The translations under genes were made by a program, and so were the position numbers. Below the pieces are notes generated by a model. It ran no database searches. It was not told where the DNA came from and saw nothing but the letters and a program-made list of their open reading frames with translations. From the NCBI RefSeq assembly GCF_002007105.1, contig NZ_MVBC01000022.1, forward strand, positions 1 to 64,000: a DNA stretch of 64,000 bases, in the 5' to 3' direction. Source of the DNA: Hymenobacter sp. CRA2 (GTDB taxonomy: Bacteria > Bacteroidota > Bacteroidia > Cytophagales > Hymenobacteraceae). Within the stretch, counting starts at the first letter, position 1, and every line of letters begins with the position of its first letter. Shown here one piece after another: positions 34,401-41,714 of the stretch.

Positions 34401-34556
34401 CAGCTGCGTTTCCAGCAAGCGTTGCTGTTGTGGCGACTCAGACCGAGTGGACGATGGGGCCACAGGACGGTGCTGTGCCTGCATCGTGCCTGTAGCCAAG
34501 CCCGAAAGCAGCGCGGAGCCGAGTACCCGGGCTAATAATCGAGTAAATGTGGACAT
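31443..34556 (-). CDS. Large T9SS-sorted surface protein with nidogen-like domain
   Basis: A 1037-aa protein. Signal peptide (MSTFTRLLARVLGSALLSGLATGTMQAQ); about 100-300 a nidogen-like (NIDO) region (YNTVYINTNGNITF, GTPMVAAFWADVDTR, GNDVIIAYDDMQWTTG, SWLDGQCLGYQVRG). Then Ig-like/HYR-type strands (about 305-410) and a repetitive beta-solenoid segment (about 430-560, GASLTVASGGTLSLGG, TNNGTISGAGAL). A further beta domain follows, and a T9SS type A tail (VFPNPAHQQLWL ... GVYSLRVALPEG ... KRVVIE) ends it. It is probably an adhesin or surface-layer component. The gene has its own promoter upstream (34645-34673). Confidence 0.85.
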   Translation of the reverse strand: MSTFTRLLARVLGSALLSGLATGTMQAQHRPVAPSSTRSESPQQQRLLETQLRSMAATDPLYAARKLRLINNQPTRSKAAATPAFRTTARPACFEPFDTTAAGGWSMVPREDDNSSQAVPLGWNFSLFGTNYNTVYINTNGNITFDAPLNSFNAQGFPIGTPMVAAFWADVDTRAPGSGSVWYKVYPDRLVVTWNRVGYYNVAADKKNTFQLIIKANTAPGFTGNDVIIAYDDMQWTTGSASNGVNGFDGIPATVGANRGNNVDFIQTGRFNLNTTQAPNIPNVGDPGGISWLDGQCLGYQVRGVGNTPPAVAGLPAGSTITVNQGQTVTLPMQFSGPETNQTVSVTTNLNGLCNASAPVSGNGGTNPNLTFTVTGSACNVGTTAVTFTATDNGLPAPAQSVFTLNVVVNPPVANGQWTGAVSTVYTNPANWSSNVVPTASDNVVIPAGVPNMPVLSSSAAARAFTVASGASLTVASGGTLSLGGNLTNNGTISGAGALTTTGSSAQTFGGSSAVNMSDVTVGTAGVQLSTRLNVARLLTLNGNLTSNGNLTLLSTASNTAMVVNNGAAAVSGAATVQRYISLSLNAGLGYRHLSAPVSSTTLADLAAAGFSPVVNPAYNGATNPGTVTPFPNIFYYDQGRVPLTLNGATADFDNGWVSPSSPGDAMVAGRGYTVNLSAGQTIDFVGVLGNGGVSLTGLGRSTAAQAGWHMVGNPYPAPIDWNQVFANSTGLENAVHVYKSTGQYTGSYASFVNGVSTNGGTNIIPLGQGFFVRTATAGGSATINLNNAVRSTTYSNVALQRTASTESRTLLQLGLSGAGADDQLAVYFENGATPGFDPAFDAPKLVAGNNVLLALDEPTGPLAINGLPLLGNAPVTLPLVVRVARAGTYTLRADELLNLPAGVTVQLRDALTGSLTTLAPQTAYTFTADASLSGPRFSLLFNAARPLATSPSQVGAQVSVFPNPAHQQLWLSVPVSQRPVEAVLINALGQQVLRQVLPATRGAQAQALDLGRLARGVYSLRVALPEGAVTKRVVIE

Positions 34557-34644
34557 ACCAGAACGTAATGGTGGGGGGAGATGAACGTGGAGGGCTGCAA
34601 AAAGCGCAGTAAACCAACAAAATGGATCTGATATTGGCAGCGGA

Positions 34645-34673
34645 CGAATGTAAGGACTGCCAGACTATCACAA
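34645..34673 (-). promoter_or_regulatory. Putative promoter of the nidogen-like T9SS gene
   Basis: On the minus strand TTG (34673-34671), 18 bases, then TACATTCG (34652-34645) matches TTG-N19-TAnnTTTG with one mismatch. It would give a 5' leader of about 80 nt. Confidence 0.5.
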
Positions 34674-34846
34674 TAGCATCTTGCTATATTAATCTAGTTG
34701 AGGGCTGAGGATCAGCCAGAATCGGAGCGCTGAACAAGCTTACCCAGTTTGTTTCTCAGCAGGTGCTCAAGCGCTCCGCTGCGGCGGTGGCAACGCGGTG
34801 TAGGCCCGCCACAGCAAACCGGCAGGACAAACGGCCGCTATAAGCC

Positions 34847-34884
34847 ACAAAGCCGGTGCAACCCGTAGGCAGCACCGGCTTTGT
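34847..34884 (-). terminator. Intrinsic terminator
   Basis: ACAAAGCCGGTGC pairs perfectly with GCACCGGCTTTGT (13 bp, 12-nt loop), just downstream of the dienelactone hydrolase stop on the minus strand. Confidence 0.75.
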
Positions 34885-34907
34885 GCGGTAGTAGTGAGGC
34901 TGGTAAG

Positions 34908-35777
34908 CTAAGCTTTCAGCTTGAACTTCTTCAGTAGGTAATTCAGCGCAATGGTATTGGCCTGGGTGGCGGCTTTGGCGTCGTATTTGGGGTTGCTCGG
35001 GTTGGCGAAGGCGTGCACGGCGTCGAAGCTGTGCACGGTCAGCTGCTTGCCGGCCTGCTTCATGTCGGCCTGAAACTGCTTCACCACGGCCGGGCTGATG
35101 CCCTGGTCCTGGGTCGCAAACAGGCCCAGCACGTCAGTGTTGAGCGTTTTGAGCTTGGCCACGTCCTTTTCGGGCATGCCGTAATATACCACGCAGCCCA
35201 CGGCCTGCTTGCCGGCCAGCATGGCCGCCTGCAAGGACCAGCCGCCGCCGAAGCACCAGCCCAGCGTGGCAATCTGAGCCTTGGGCCCGGCGTGCTGAAT
35301 GGCCCCGCGCAGGATGTTTTTGGCGCGGCCGTTATCCACGGCCTGCACCAGCCGGCTGGCTTCCTGCGCGTCGTTGGCCAGCTTGCCGTCGTAGAGGTCC
35401 ACGGCCAATACCGTCACGCCGGGCAGGTTGGCGGCCAGGCGGTCCGTTTCGCGCTTGATGTAATCGTTCAGGCCCCACCACTCGTGAATCACCAGCAGGT
35501 ATTTGCCGTTGGGCTTGACCGGGTGCACCTCGTAGCCGTCGCCGGTGCTGCTGTCGGGCGTAGCGAAGGTGATGTTTTGGCCCGCGGCCTGCGGAGCGTA
35601 GTCCAGCGGCAGCGGCGAATCGTGCCCGCTCATAAAGGCCGGGTCGGCGGCCAGGCTGGCAAAGGCTACCAGGGCGTCGGCGGCCGGCTTGGCGCAGCAG
35701 GAAGGCGCCGCCGCTTTCTGAGCGAAGGATGCCGTAGTCAGCAGCAAAGCCAGCAGGGAAAGGCAGAGGTGTTTCAT
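34908..35777 (-). CDS. Secreted dienelactone hydrolase family protein
   Basis: A 289-aa alpha/beta hydrolase with a signal peptide (MKHLCLSLLALLLTTASFAQ). The nucleophile is C175 in TLGWCFGGGWSL, the hallmark of the dienelactone hydrolase family; a catalytic Asp is likely in FATQDQGISP and His in DAVHAFANPSNP. The family opens lactones, but many members have unknown substrates, and export to the periplasm makes a classical aromatic-degradation role unlikely. It is the last of three minus-strand genes (TetR, UbiB kinase, this), 68 bases after the kinase gene, so possibly cotranscribed. Confidence 0.88.
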   Translation of the reverse strand: MKHLCLSLLALLLTTASFAQKAAAPSCCAKPAADALVAFASLAADPAFMSGHDSPLPLDYAPQAAGQNITFATPDSSTGDGYEVHPVKPNGKYLLVIHEWWGLNDYIKRETDRLAANLPGVTVLAVDLYDGKLANDAQEASRLVQAVDNGRAKNILRGAIQHAGPKAQIATLGWCFGGGWSLQAAMLAGKQAVGCVVYYGMPEKDVAKLKTLNTDVLGLFATQDQGISPAVVKQFQADMKQAGKQLTVHSFDAVHAFANPSNPKYDAKAATQANTIALNYLLKKFKLKA

Positions 35778-35845
35778 GGAATAAGAAATGGTCGTGGAGT
35801 GGGGCCTACAGCGAAACCGCCCGCGATATGTTGCGGCCTGGTGAG

Positions 35846-37198
35846 CTACGATGGCACGGCGGCCCCGGTGCGCACGGTGGCGCCCAGCTCCGTCAGTAGC
35901 GCGTACAGTCCTACGTAGGTGCGGTTCAGGTAGATGAAGTGCTCCGAGCCGCGCGGCTCCCGTTGCTGGCGCAGCTCGGGCTGCTGCATCAGATTGTCGC
36001 CGAGGGCGTAGAGCGCCTGCATAAAGGCTGGGTCGCCGAAGTCGAATGCGGGCTGGCGAAACGGCCGGCCCACCAGCGTAAGCGAATCGTGCAGGGTGCG
36101 CAGGTACAGCTCGCGCAGGCTGGGCGGGTCCTGCGGACGCAGCACGCCGGCTTCTTCGAGCAGGGCCGCCAAGCGGGCTTCGTCGGCCAGGGTTTCGGGC
36201 GCCAGCAGGGCCGTGAACAGGCGGTGCACATCGGCCGGGATTTCCTTCACGCAGCCAAAGTCGAGCACGCCCACCGTGCCGCCGTGCTCGGCGCGCAGCA
36301 GGAAGTTGCCGGGGTGCGGATCGGCGTGCACCTGCCGCAAGGTGTGCAGCTGGTGCATGTAGAAGTCCCAGAGGGCCTGCCCAAGCTGGTTGCGCACAGC
36401 CTGCGGCGGCGCGGTGGCCAGAAATTCCTTCAGGTGCTGACCCGGCAACCAGTCCATCGTCAGGATGCGCGCCGCCGACAATTCCGGGTAGTAGCGCGCA
36501 AACTCCAAGTGCGGCAGGTGCCGGCTCTGGGCCGCAATGGCCTCGCCGCGCCGCAGCTCCAGGGCGTAGTCGGTTTCTTCCAGCAGGCGCGTTTCCACTT
36601 CTTGCAGGTACGGGCGCACGGTGGCTTCGTCGAGGCCGAGCACGCGCAGGGCCACGGGCTTCACCAGCCGGATGTCGGAGCGGATGCTGTCGGCCACGCC
36701 GGGGTACTGCACCTTCACGGCCAAGGCACGTCCTGCTTGGCGGGCAAAGTGCACCTGCCCAATGCTGGCCGCTTGCCGGGCCTGCGGCTCGAACTCATCG
36801 AACAGTTCGTACGGCGACTTGCCGAAGGCGTCGCGGAAAGCCTTGCTGACCAGCGGGCCCGACAGCGGCGGCGTCTGGTACTGAGCCTGGGCAAACTGCT
36901 CGGCGTAGGCGGCCGGCAGGATGTTCTTTTCCATGGCCAGCATCTGCGCCACTTTCAGCACCGAACCCTTCATCTGGCTCAGGGCGCCGTAGAGTTCGGC
37001 CGCGTTGGCCGCGTGCAGGTCTTCGGTGCTCACGTCGGCGCCGGCGGCGCGCTTGGCGTAGTGCTTTACGTAGTTGGCGCCCACTTTCAGCCCGGTTTTG
37101 GCGAAGCGGGCAGCCCGGGCCACTTTGGTGGTCGGCAGCGAGGAAAGCGGCTGCCCGGCCGATTGATCGGCGGGCACTTGGTCCAGCGGCTCCTGCAT
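35846..37198 (-). CDS. ABC1/UbiB-family atypical kinase
   Basis: A 450-aa member of the ABC1/ADCK/UbiB family. Visible parts: the segment QMKGSVLKVAQMLAMEKNILP, equivalent to the KxGQ region but reading KVAQ; the Ala-rich loop QAASIGQVHFA; the ATP-binding lysine in LAVKVQYPGV; TMDWLPGQHLKEFL; catalytic HADPHPGNFLL; and metal-binding LDFGCVKEIP. The family acts on quinone or lipid metabolism through an ATPase activity. The start overlaps the stop of the TetR gene by one base (TGATG), so the two are translationally coupled. Confidence 0.9.
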   Translation of the reverse strand: MQEPLDQVPADQSAGQPLSSLPTTKVARAARFAKTGLKVGANYVKHYAKRAAGADVSTEDLHAANAAELYGALSQMKGSVLKVAQMLAMEKNILPAAYAEQFAQAQYQTPPLSGPLVSKAFRDAFGKSPYELFDEFEPQARQAASIGQVHFARQAGRALAVKVQYPGVADSIRSDIRLVKPVALRVLGLDEATVRPYLQEVETRLLEETDYALELRRGEAIAAQSRHLPHLEFARYYPELSAARILTMDWLPGQHLKEFLATAPPQAVRNQLGQALWDFYMHQLHTLRQVHADPHPGNFLLRAEHGGTVGVLDFGCVKEIPADVHRLFTALLAPETLADEARLAALLEEAGVLRPQDPPSLRELYLRTLHDSLTLVGRPFRQPAFDFGDPAFMQALYALGDNLMQQPELRQQREPRGSEHFIYLNRTYVGLYALLTELGATVRTGAAVPS

Positions 37199-37836
37199 CA
37201 GCGGCGGCTCGATTGGAAGAGAAACCGGGCCAGGTCCAAAGCCGAGTCGAAGGTGTTGCGCCCGACAAGGTCGAAGCTGAGCGTAACGGCCTTTTCCACG
37301 GCCGCATCGGTGCGCTCGAAGTTCAGGGACTCGTCCTTGGCGAAAAAGCCGAGCACAAACAGCGCCTGCTGCCAGAAGGCACGCGGGTACTGCTCCTGCA
37401 CCACTGGGCGGCTGGCCACTTCGTCGGTCTGGCGGCCGGTGCGCAGCAAGTCCGCTACGAACGTTTCAAAGTCCTGCCGGAAGTCATCGAGCACGCGCGG
37501 GGTAAGGCCCGGCATGCGCGACATGGACCGCCGCAAGGATTGCAGGGCGTAGCTGCGGTTCTGCTTCAGGATTTCGAGCAGGGTGAAGTAAAAGGCCAGC
37601 AGCTTTTCGCGGGCGCCGTAGTCGGCCCACACCGGTTCCCGGGCCGCCTGTTCCCGGGCTTGCCGGCCGAAATCAGCCCAGATTTCGCGGTCGATGGCCT
37701 CGAAATTGGGGTAGTAGCGGTAAAACTCGGCTTCGGGCAGCTCCAGCTTCTCGGTGAGCTTAAACACCGACGTCGGCGGAGTGCCCTTACGCAGCACGTA
37801 CGCGAGGTATGCTTGTTTAATGCGGTCCTTCTCCAT
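37198..37836 (-). CDS. TetR-like transcriptional regulator
   Basis: A 212-aa helical protein. The N-terminal 50 residues (KDRIKQAYLAYVLRKGTPPT SVFKLTEKLELPEAEFYRYY in two stretches) fit a TetR helix-turn-helix with the typical FYRYYPNF end. The remaining part is a helical ligand or dimer domain resembling the one found in TetR regulators paired with UbiB kinases in Bacteroidetes. It overlaps the kinase gene by one base. It probably represses its own operon; the ligand is unknown. Confidence 0.75.
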   Translation of the reverse strand: MEKDRIKQAYLAYVLRKGTPPTSVFKLTEKLELPEAEFYRYYPNFEAIDREIWADFGRQAREQAAREPVWADYGAREKLLAFYFTLLEILKQNRSYALQSLRRSMSRMPGLTPRVLDDFRQDFETFVADLLRTGRQTDEVASRPVVQEQYPRAFWQQALFVLGFFAKDESLNFERTDAAVEKAVTLSFDLVGRNTFDSALDLARFLFQSSRR

Positions 37837-38003
37837 AGCGTTATCCTAACCACTTTACCCACCAATAGGTTGCCGCCTTATGGTTGAGTTAAATAAGGAA
37901 GACTATATCTTTAAAGCTGGATGTCTGACGCATAAATATATTGTAACATATTCAATAAATGGTTGTGTTATTTTTATTAACGTTGTTGAAAATCCACGCC
38001 GCT

Positions 38004-39173
38004 ATGTTTCGATATATTCCTTCCGCTGCTACTGCTCTGCTCTGGTGTTGCCCCTTGGCCGCGCAGGTCGTTGTCGCTCAGACGACAACCGTCGGGCTGA
38101 ATGGCAGTGTCCGGGCCGGCGATAAAACGCCGATAACCCAGGCTGCCGTTACGGTGGTGCACCAGCCATCCGGCCTGCGCCGGGCCGTGCTGACGGATGC
38201 CCGGGGCGAGTTTGCCTTCGCCGAGCTGATGGCAGGCGGACCATATATTATTCAGGTCAGCCAGCCGGGGTACAAGCCTCAGTTGGCAGAAAACGTGTTT
38301 TTGTCGCCCGAAAAGCCGAGCAACTTGGCTTTCACGCTGCTGAAACCCGGGGCGCCTGCACCCGGCCGTGCCAGCGGGCAGGGAGCTACAAAAGCGGCAA
38401 CAGCTGCAAAACCGGGCACTACGGCCTACATTGAGCAGGTGCCCCGCACCAGCACCCGGCCCGTACCGGCGGGTGCCACGGCCAGCATCGCGCCGGCAAG
38501 TGCTCCGGCCGCTGCGCGGCCCGCTATGCCCGCGCCAGCCAGCACCACGGCAGCCGATGAGCCGCCCCGCACGTACCGCTACACCGCGCCGCGCCCCAAC
38601 TACCGGGCTGCTGCCGTAGCCAAAGCCGCGCCGAAGGGCGTAGCGCCGGCCGTCAGCGGCCACTACGACGCCAAATCCGGCAACTACATCTACGAAACCG
38701 GCGCGCCCGCCACACTGAAGCTGGCCGGCGGCGGTAAGCTCGAGGGCGTGGGCATCAGCTCCACCGAGAGCCTGCTCCACCGCTTCATCACCGACGCGCA
38801 GGCCCAGGTGGACACAGTGGACCTGACCAAAGGCTGGATCAACTTCGACCGGGTGTTTTTCGAGCCGGGCAAGGCTTCCCTGACCAAAGAATCTATGCAG
38901 CAGCTGCGCAACATCGCGGCCCTGCTGCACGCTTACCCGAACACGCGCATCAAAATCGGGGGCTATACCGACAGCACCGGCACTTACAAAGTAAACCGGC
39001 AGCTCAGCGAGGCCCGCGCCCGCAGCGCCTGGGCCGCCCTGGTCGACCTAGGCATCGGGGCCAGCCGCATGGATGCCCGCGGCTACGGCCCACGCTACGC
39101 CATTGCGCCCAATACCACCGAGGAAGGCCGGGCCATGAACCGCCGCCTCAGCATCAAGGTGCTGCAGAAATAG
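38004..39173 (+). CDS. OmpA-family protein with N-terminal carboxypeptidase-regulatory-like domain
   Basis: The ATG at 38004 gives MFRYIPSAATALLWCCPLAAQVVVAQ, a signal peptide; the frame opens 15 codons earlier. Order of the 389-aa product: a CarboxypepD_reg-like domain (about 30-110, GLNGSVRAGDKTPITQAAVT); a long Ala/Pro/Thr-rich linker (about 115-215); a short beta segment (KSGNYIYETGAPATLKLAGG); and a C-terminal OmpA peptidoglycan-binding domain (about 275-388, INFDRVFFEPGKASLT, IKIGGYTDSTGTYKVNRQLS, NRRLSIKVLQK). It should link the outer membrane or periplasm to peptidoglycan. The AT-rich 167 bases upstream hold its promoter, not identified with confidence. Confidence 0.87.
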   Translation: MFRYIPSAATALLWCCPLAAQVVVAQTTTVGLNGSVRAGDKTPITQAAVTVVHQPSGLRRAVLTDARGEFAFAELMAGGPYIIQVSQPGYKPQLAENVFLSPEKPSNLAFTLLKPGAPAPGRASGQGATKAATAAKPGTTAYIEQVPRTSTRPVPAGATASIAPASAPAAARPAMPAPASTTAADEPPRTYRYTAPRPNYRAAAVAKAAPKGVAPAVSGHYDAKSGNYIYETGAPATLKLAGGGKLEGVGISSTESLLHRFITDAQAQVDTVDLTKGWINFDRVFFEPGKASLTKESMQQLRNIAALLHAYPNTRIKIGGYTDSTGTYKVNRQLSEARARSAWAALVDLGIGASRMDARGYGPRYAIAPNTTEEGRAMNRRLSIKVLQK

Positions 39174-39238
39174 GGCCGCTGATTAAGTGCGCGTTAGGCG
39201 TTTTAGGACCTCATGCTGGCATGAACGGGTAGGGCTAC

Positions 39239-40564
39239 CTAGGCCGGTAGTGCGTGGTAAGCCGCTTTGAAGGCGGCCAGCGCCCGCTCGCGGGCAAACT
39301 TGTGCTCTACCATTGGGGGCGGATAAGCGGCCGTGCCCAGCTCGGGCAGCCAGCGGCGTACGTACTCGCCCGTGGGGTCGAACTGCTTCAGCTGAGAGTC
39401 GGGACTGAACACCCGAAACCACGGCGCGGCCACCACACCGGTGCCGGCTACCCATTGCCAGTTACCCACGTTCAGGGCCAGGTCGTAGTCGAGCAGCCGC
39501 TCGGCGAAGTACCGCTCGCCCCAACGCCAATCGATGAGTAGGTGCTTGACCAGGAAGCTGGCCGCGGCAATACGGGCGCGGTTGGGCAGGTAGCCCGTCT
39601 GGTTCAGTTCCCGCATGCCCGCGTCGATGAGCGGATAACCGGTGCGCCCCTCGCACCAGCACCGAAACTCGGTTTCGTCGTTGCGGAAAGCCACGCCGCG
39701 CAGCCGGGGCTCGAAGCTTTCCTCGGGCAGCTGCGGGTAGCGCCAGAACAGCATCATGAAATAGTCGCGCCAGATCAGCTCGGCCAGCAGCTTGGGGTTG
39801 AGCGTCTGGGCCTGCTGCATCAGCTCGCGCACGCTCAGGGTGCCGAAGCGCAGGTGCACCGAGCGCCGCGTACTGCTATCTACGGCCAGCCCCAACTGGT
39901 CGCGGGTGGTGTGGTAGCCGCGTACCAGCTGCTCGGCGGGCAGCTCACTGGCCGGCACGTACTGCTCGCACCGCTTGAAGCCCATCTGCGCCAGCGTCGG
40001 GCGTGCCGGGGCCGCCGGCCACTGCCCCAGGTGCGGCGCCCGAAACAGCTCAGCGGAAGGGTAGGGGCGCAGGTGCTCCGGCCGCAGGGCGGCCAGCCAC
40101 GCGTCGCGGTAAGGGCCGAATGCCCGGTGCGCCGTGCCGGATTTGGTCAGCACTTCGGTCTTGGCGAAAATGACTTGGTCCTTCAGCGCATGAAACGCCA
40201 CGCCGCGGGCCTGGCAGAGCTGGGCCACGGCCTCGTCGCGGCGGGTGGCGCAGGGTTCGTAGTCCTCGTTGGTGAAGACGGCCGCCACGTCGAGCTGCGC
40301 CAGCAACTGCGCGAATACCTCCGCCGGGCGGCCATAATACGCCAAGAAAGTACCGCCAGCCGCGGCCGTCTCGCGGGCCAGCCCTTCCACTTGGTCATGG
40401 ATAAAGGTTAGACGCGCGTCGTGCGGACGCGGCAGGTGGTCGAGGATATCGGTGTCGTAGATAAACAGCGGCAGCACGGGCAGGCCACTTTGCAGCGCGG
40501 CGGCAAGGCCGGCGTTGTCGTGCCGGCGCAGGTCGCGCCGGTGCCAGAACAGGGCTACGGGCAT
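39239..40564 (-). CDS. phrB: Deoxyribodipyrimidine photolyase (cryptochrome/photolyase family)
   Basis: I choose the ATG at 40564 (MPVALFWHRRDLRRHDN, the standard photolyase start); the frame opens 15 codons earlier inside an intergenic repeat. The 441-aa product has the N-terminal antenna domain (LPVLPLFIYDTDIL) and the FAD domain (RSVHLRFGTLSVRELM, ELIWRDYFMMLFWRYPQ, WCEGRTGYPLIDAGMRELNQTGYLPNR, AASFLVKHLLIDWRWGERYFAERLLDYDLALNVGNWQWVAG in pieces). It repairs UV-induced pyrimidine dimers with blue light. The gene follows an SDR gene with an 85-base gap that carries a paired-arm repeat. Confidence 0.94.
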   Translation of the reverse strand: MPVALFWHRRDLRRHDNAGLAAALQSGLPVLPLFIYDTDILDHLPRPHDARLTFIHDQVEGLARETAAAGGTFLAYYGRPAEVFAQLLAQLDVAAVFTNEDYEPCATRRDEAVAQLCQARGVAFHALKDQVIFAKTEVLTKSGTAHRAFGPYRDAWLAALRPEHLRPYPSAELFRAPHLGQWPAAPARPTLAQMGFKRCEQYVPASELPAEQLVRGYHTTRDQLGLAVDSSTRRSVHLRFGTLSVRELMQQAQTLNPKLLAELIWRDYFMMLFWRYPQLPEESFEPRLRGVAFRNDETEFRCWCEGRTGYPLIDAGMRELNQTGYLPNRARIAAASFLVKHLLIDWRWGERYFAERLLDYDLALNVGNWQWVAGTGVVAAPWFRVFSPDSQLKQFDPTGEYVRRWLPELGTAAYPPPMVEHKFARERALAAFKAAYHALPA

Positions 40565-40652
40565 AGGATATGAGGGTAGGAGTAGGTGAGGATAGGGATT
40601 ATCGTTCATTGGACAACTCCTAAACTCTTACCCTCTCCAACTCTTAAACTTA
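40565..40652. repeat. Paired-arm intergenic element between SDR stop and photolyase start
   Basis: Read on the minus strand, the SDR stop is TAA and is followed at once by GTTTAAGAGTTGGAGAGGGT. An arm of opposite polarity (CCTCACCTACTCCTACCCTC) runs up to the photolyase ATG. GAGGGTA in the first arm is matched by TACCCTC in the second. The arms are reiterations of short GAGT/ACTC words. Confidence 0.6.
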
Positions 40653-41363
40653 TTTAAGGGTAGAGTACCCGCCATCGACGCGGATTATCTGGCCGGTGAT
40701 GAAACCAGCAGCGTCGGACAGCAAAAACGCGGCGGTTTCGGCCAGGTCCTGCGGCTGGCCCACGCGCTGCAGCGGGTGACGCTTGGCCCCAGCTTCCTGC
40801 TTTTCGGGCGTGTTCAGCAAGGCAGTGGCCAGCGGGGTATCGGTGAGGGAGGGCGCCAGGGCATTGACGCGGATGCCGCTGCCCGCGTACTCGGCGGCCA
40901 ACGAGCGGGTGAGGCCTTCCAGGGCGGCTTTGGCTGCCGCAATGCTAGCGTGAAAGGGCATACCGTTGTAGGCGGCTACGGTGCTGAACAGCACCACCGA
41001 AGCGCCGCCGGCTTTTTTGAGGCGCTTCATCACGGCCTGCAGCACCTGCACGGCGCCCACCACGTTCAGCTCAAAGTCCTGCCGAAACTGCTCGGCACCC
41101 AGCCGCTCAAACGGCCGCAGCAGAATGGAGCCCGGGCAGTACACCACGCCGTGCAGCACCTCCGGCAGGGCCTCCAGCGTAGCGGCGCTGAACTGCGTCA
41201 CGTCCAGTTCAAGGTGCTGAGCTCCAAGGGCGGCCAGCTCCGGGGAACGGCGGCGCGAAGCCGTAATCAGGGTGGCGCCGGCCGCGTGCAGCCGCTGCGC
41301 CGTGGCCAGGCCGATGCCGGACGAGGCGCCGACGACAAGAATGGTTTTGCCGGAAAAGTCCAT
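40650..41363 (-). CDS. SDR-family oxidoreductase lacking the canonical Tyr
   Basis: A 237-aa Rossmann protein with GASSGIG (residues 11-17), the cofactor-binding signature, and ITGQIIRVDGGYS at the end. The catalytic Ser region is LFSTVAAYNG. At the position of the YxxxK pair the sequence is HASIAAAK, so the Lys is present but the Tyr is Ile. This subgroup (FHAS-AAAK) is one I recall from other bacteria near photolyases, so it is probably a real family rather than a damaged gene. Activity as a classical dehydrogenase is doubtful. It precedes the photolyase on the same strand. Confidence 0.87.
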   Translation of the reverse strand: MDFSGKTILVVGASSGIGLATAQRLHAAGATLITASRRRSPELAALGAQHLELDVTQFSAATLEALPEVLHGVVYCPGSILLRPFERLGAEQFRQDFELNVVGAVQVLQAVMKRLKKAGGASVVLFSTVAAYNGMPFHASIAAAKAALEGLTRSLAAEYAGSGIRVNALAPSLTDTPLATALLNTPEKQEAGAKRHPLQRVGQPQDLAETAAFLLSDAAGFITGQIIRVDGGYSTLK

Positions 41364-41714
41364 GGGGTATGGTTGGTTGCGGAACCACCTGACAACCTCA
41401 CCCGTGGCAGAAGGTTTGGAGGCTGCTGGCTGGCAATGGTCAAGTATTCAGCAGTAAGCTTAGTCATGCGCTGCAAGGAGGCTGTGAGCCAGAAGGCAGC
41501 GGTAAAAAGCGGCTGGTTTGTCGGCATGCCTACTAAATTATGTATGGAAAATAGACCGTAAGTAATCGGCTTTTAGTCAATGTTATCTTACCAGAGTGTC
41601 ATAAATAAACTCCGCAAACGAAGCCGCTAGCCCGGTCTCAGACCCCAGCAAAAGCACTGGCTTTTACGTAGCTTCGGCGCAACCCCTCCCCTCAATTCCC
41701 CAATCCCACAACCC
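41364..41714. other. Intergenic region between divergent SDR and pyruvate carboxylase genes
   Basis: 351 bases with no believable gene. A TATCTTAC box near 41583-41590 could be the -7 element of the pyruvate carboxylase promoter, but the -33 partner is poor. The last 30 bases before the start are C-rich (CCCCTCCCCTCAATTCCCC). Confidence 0.4.

Larger units (their letters stand above)
34557..34907. other. Intergenic region
   Basis: 351 bases without a gene. It holds the promoter of the T9SS nidogen-like gene (34645-34673) and the terminator of the dienelactone hydrolase gene (34847-34884); nothing else was recognised. Confidence 0.6.
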
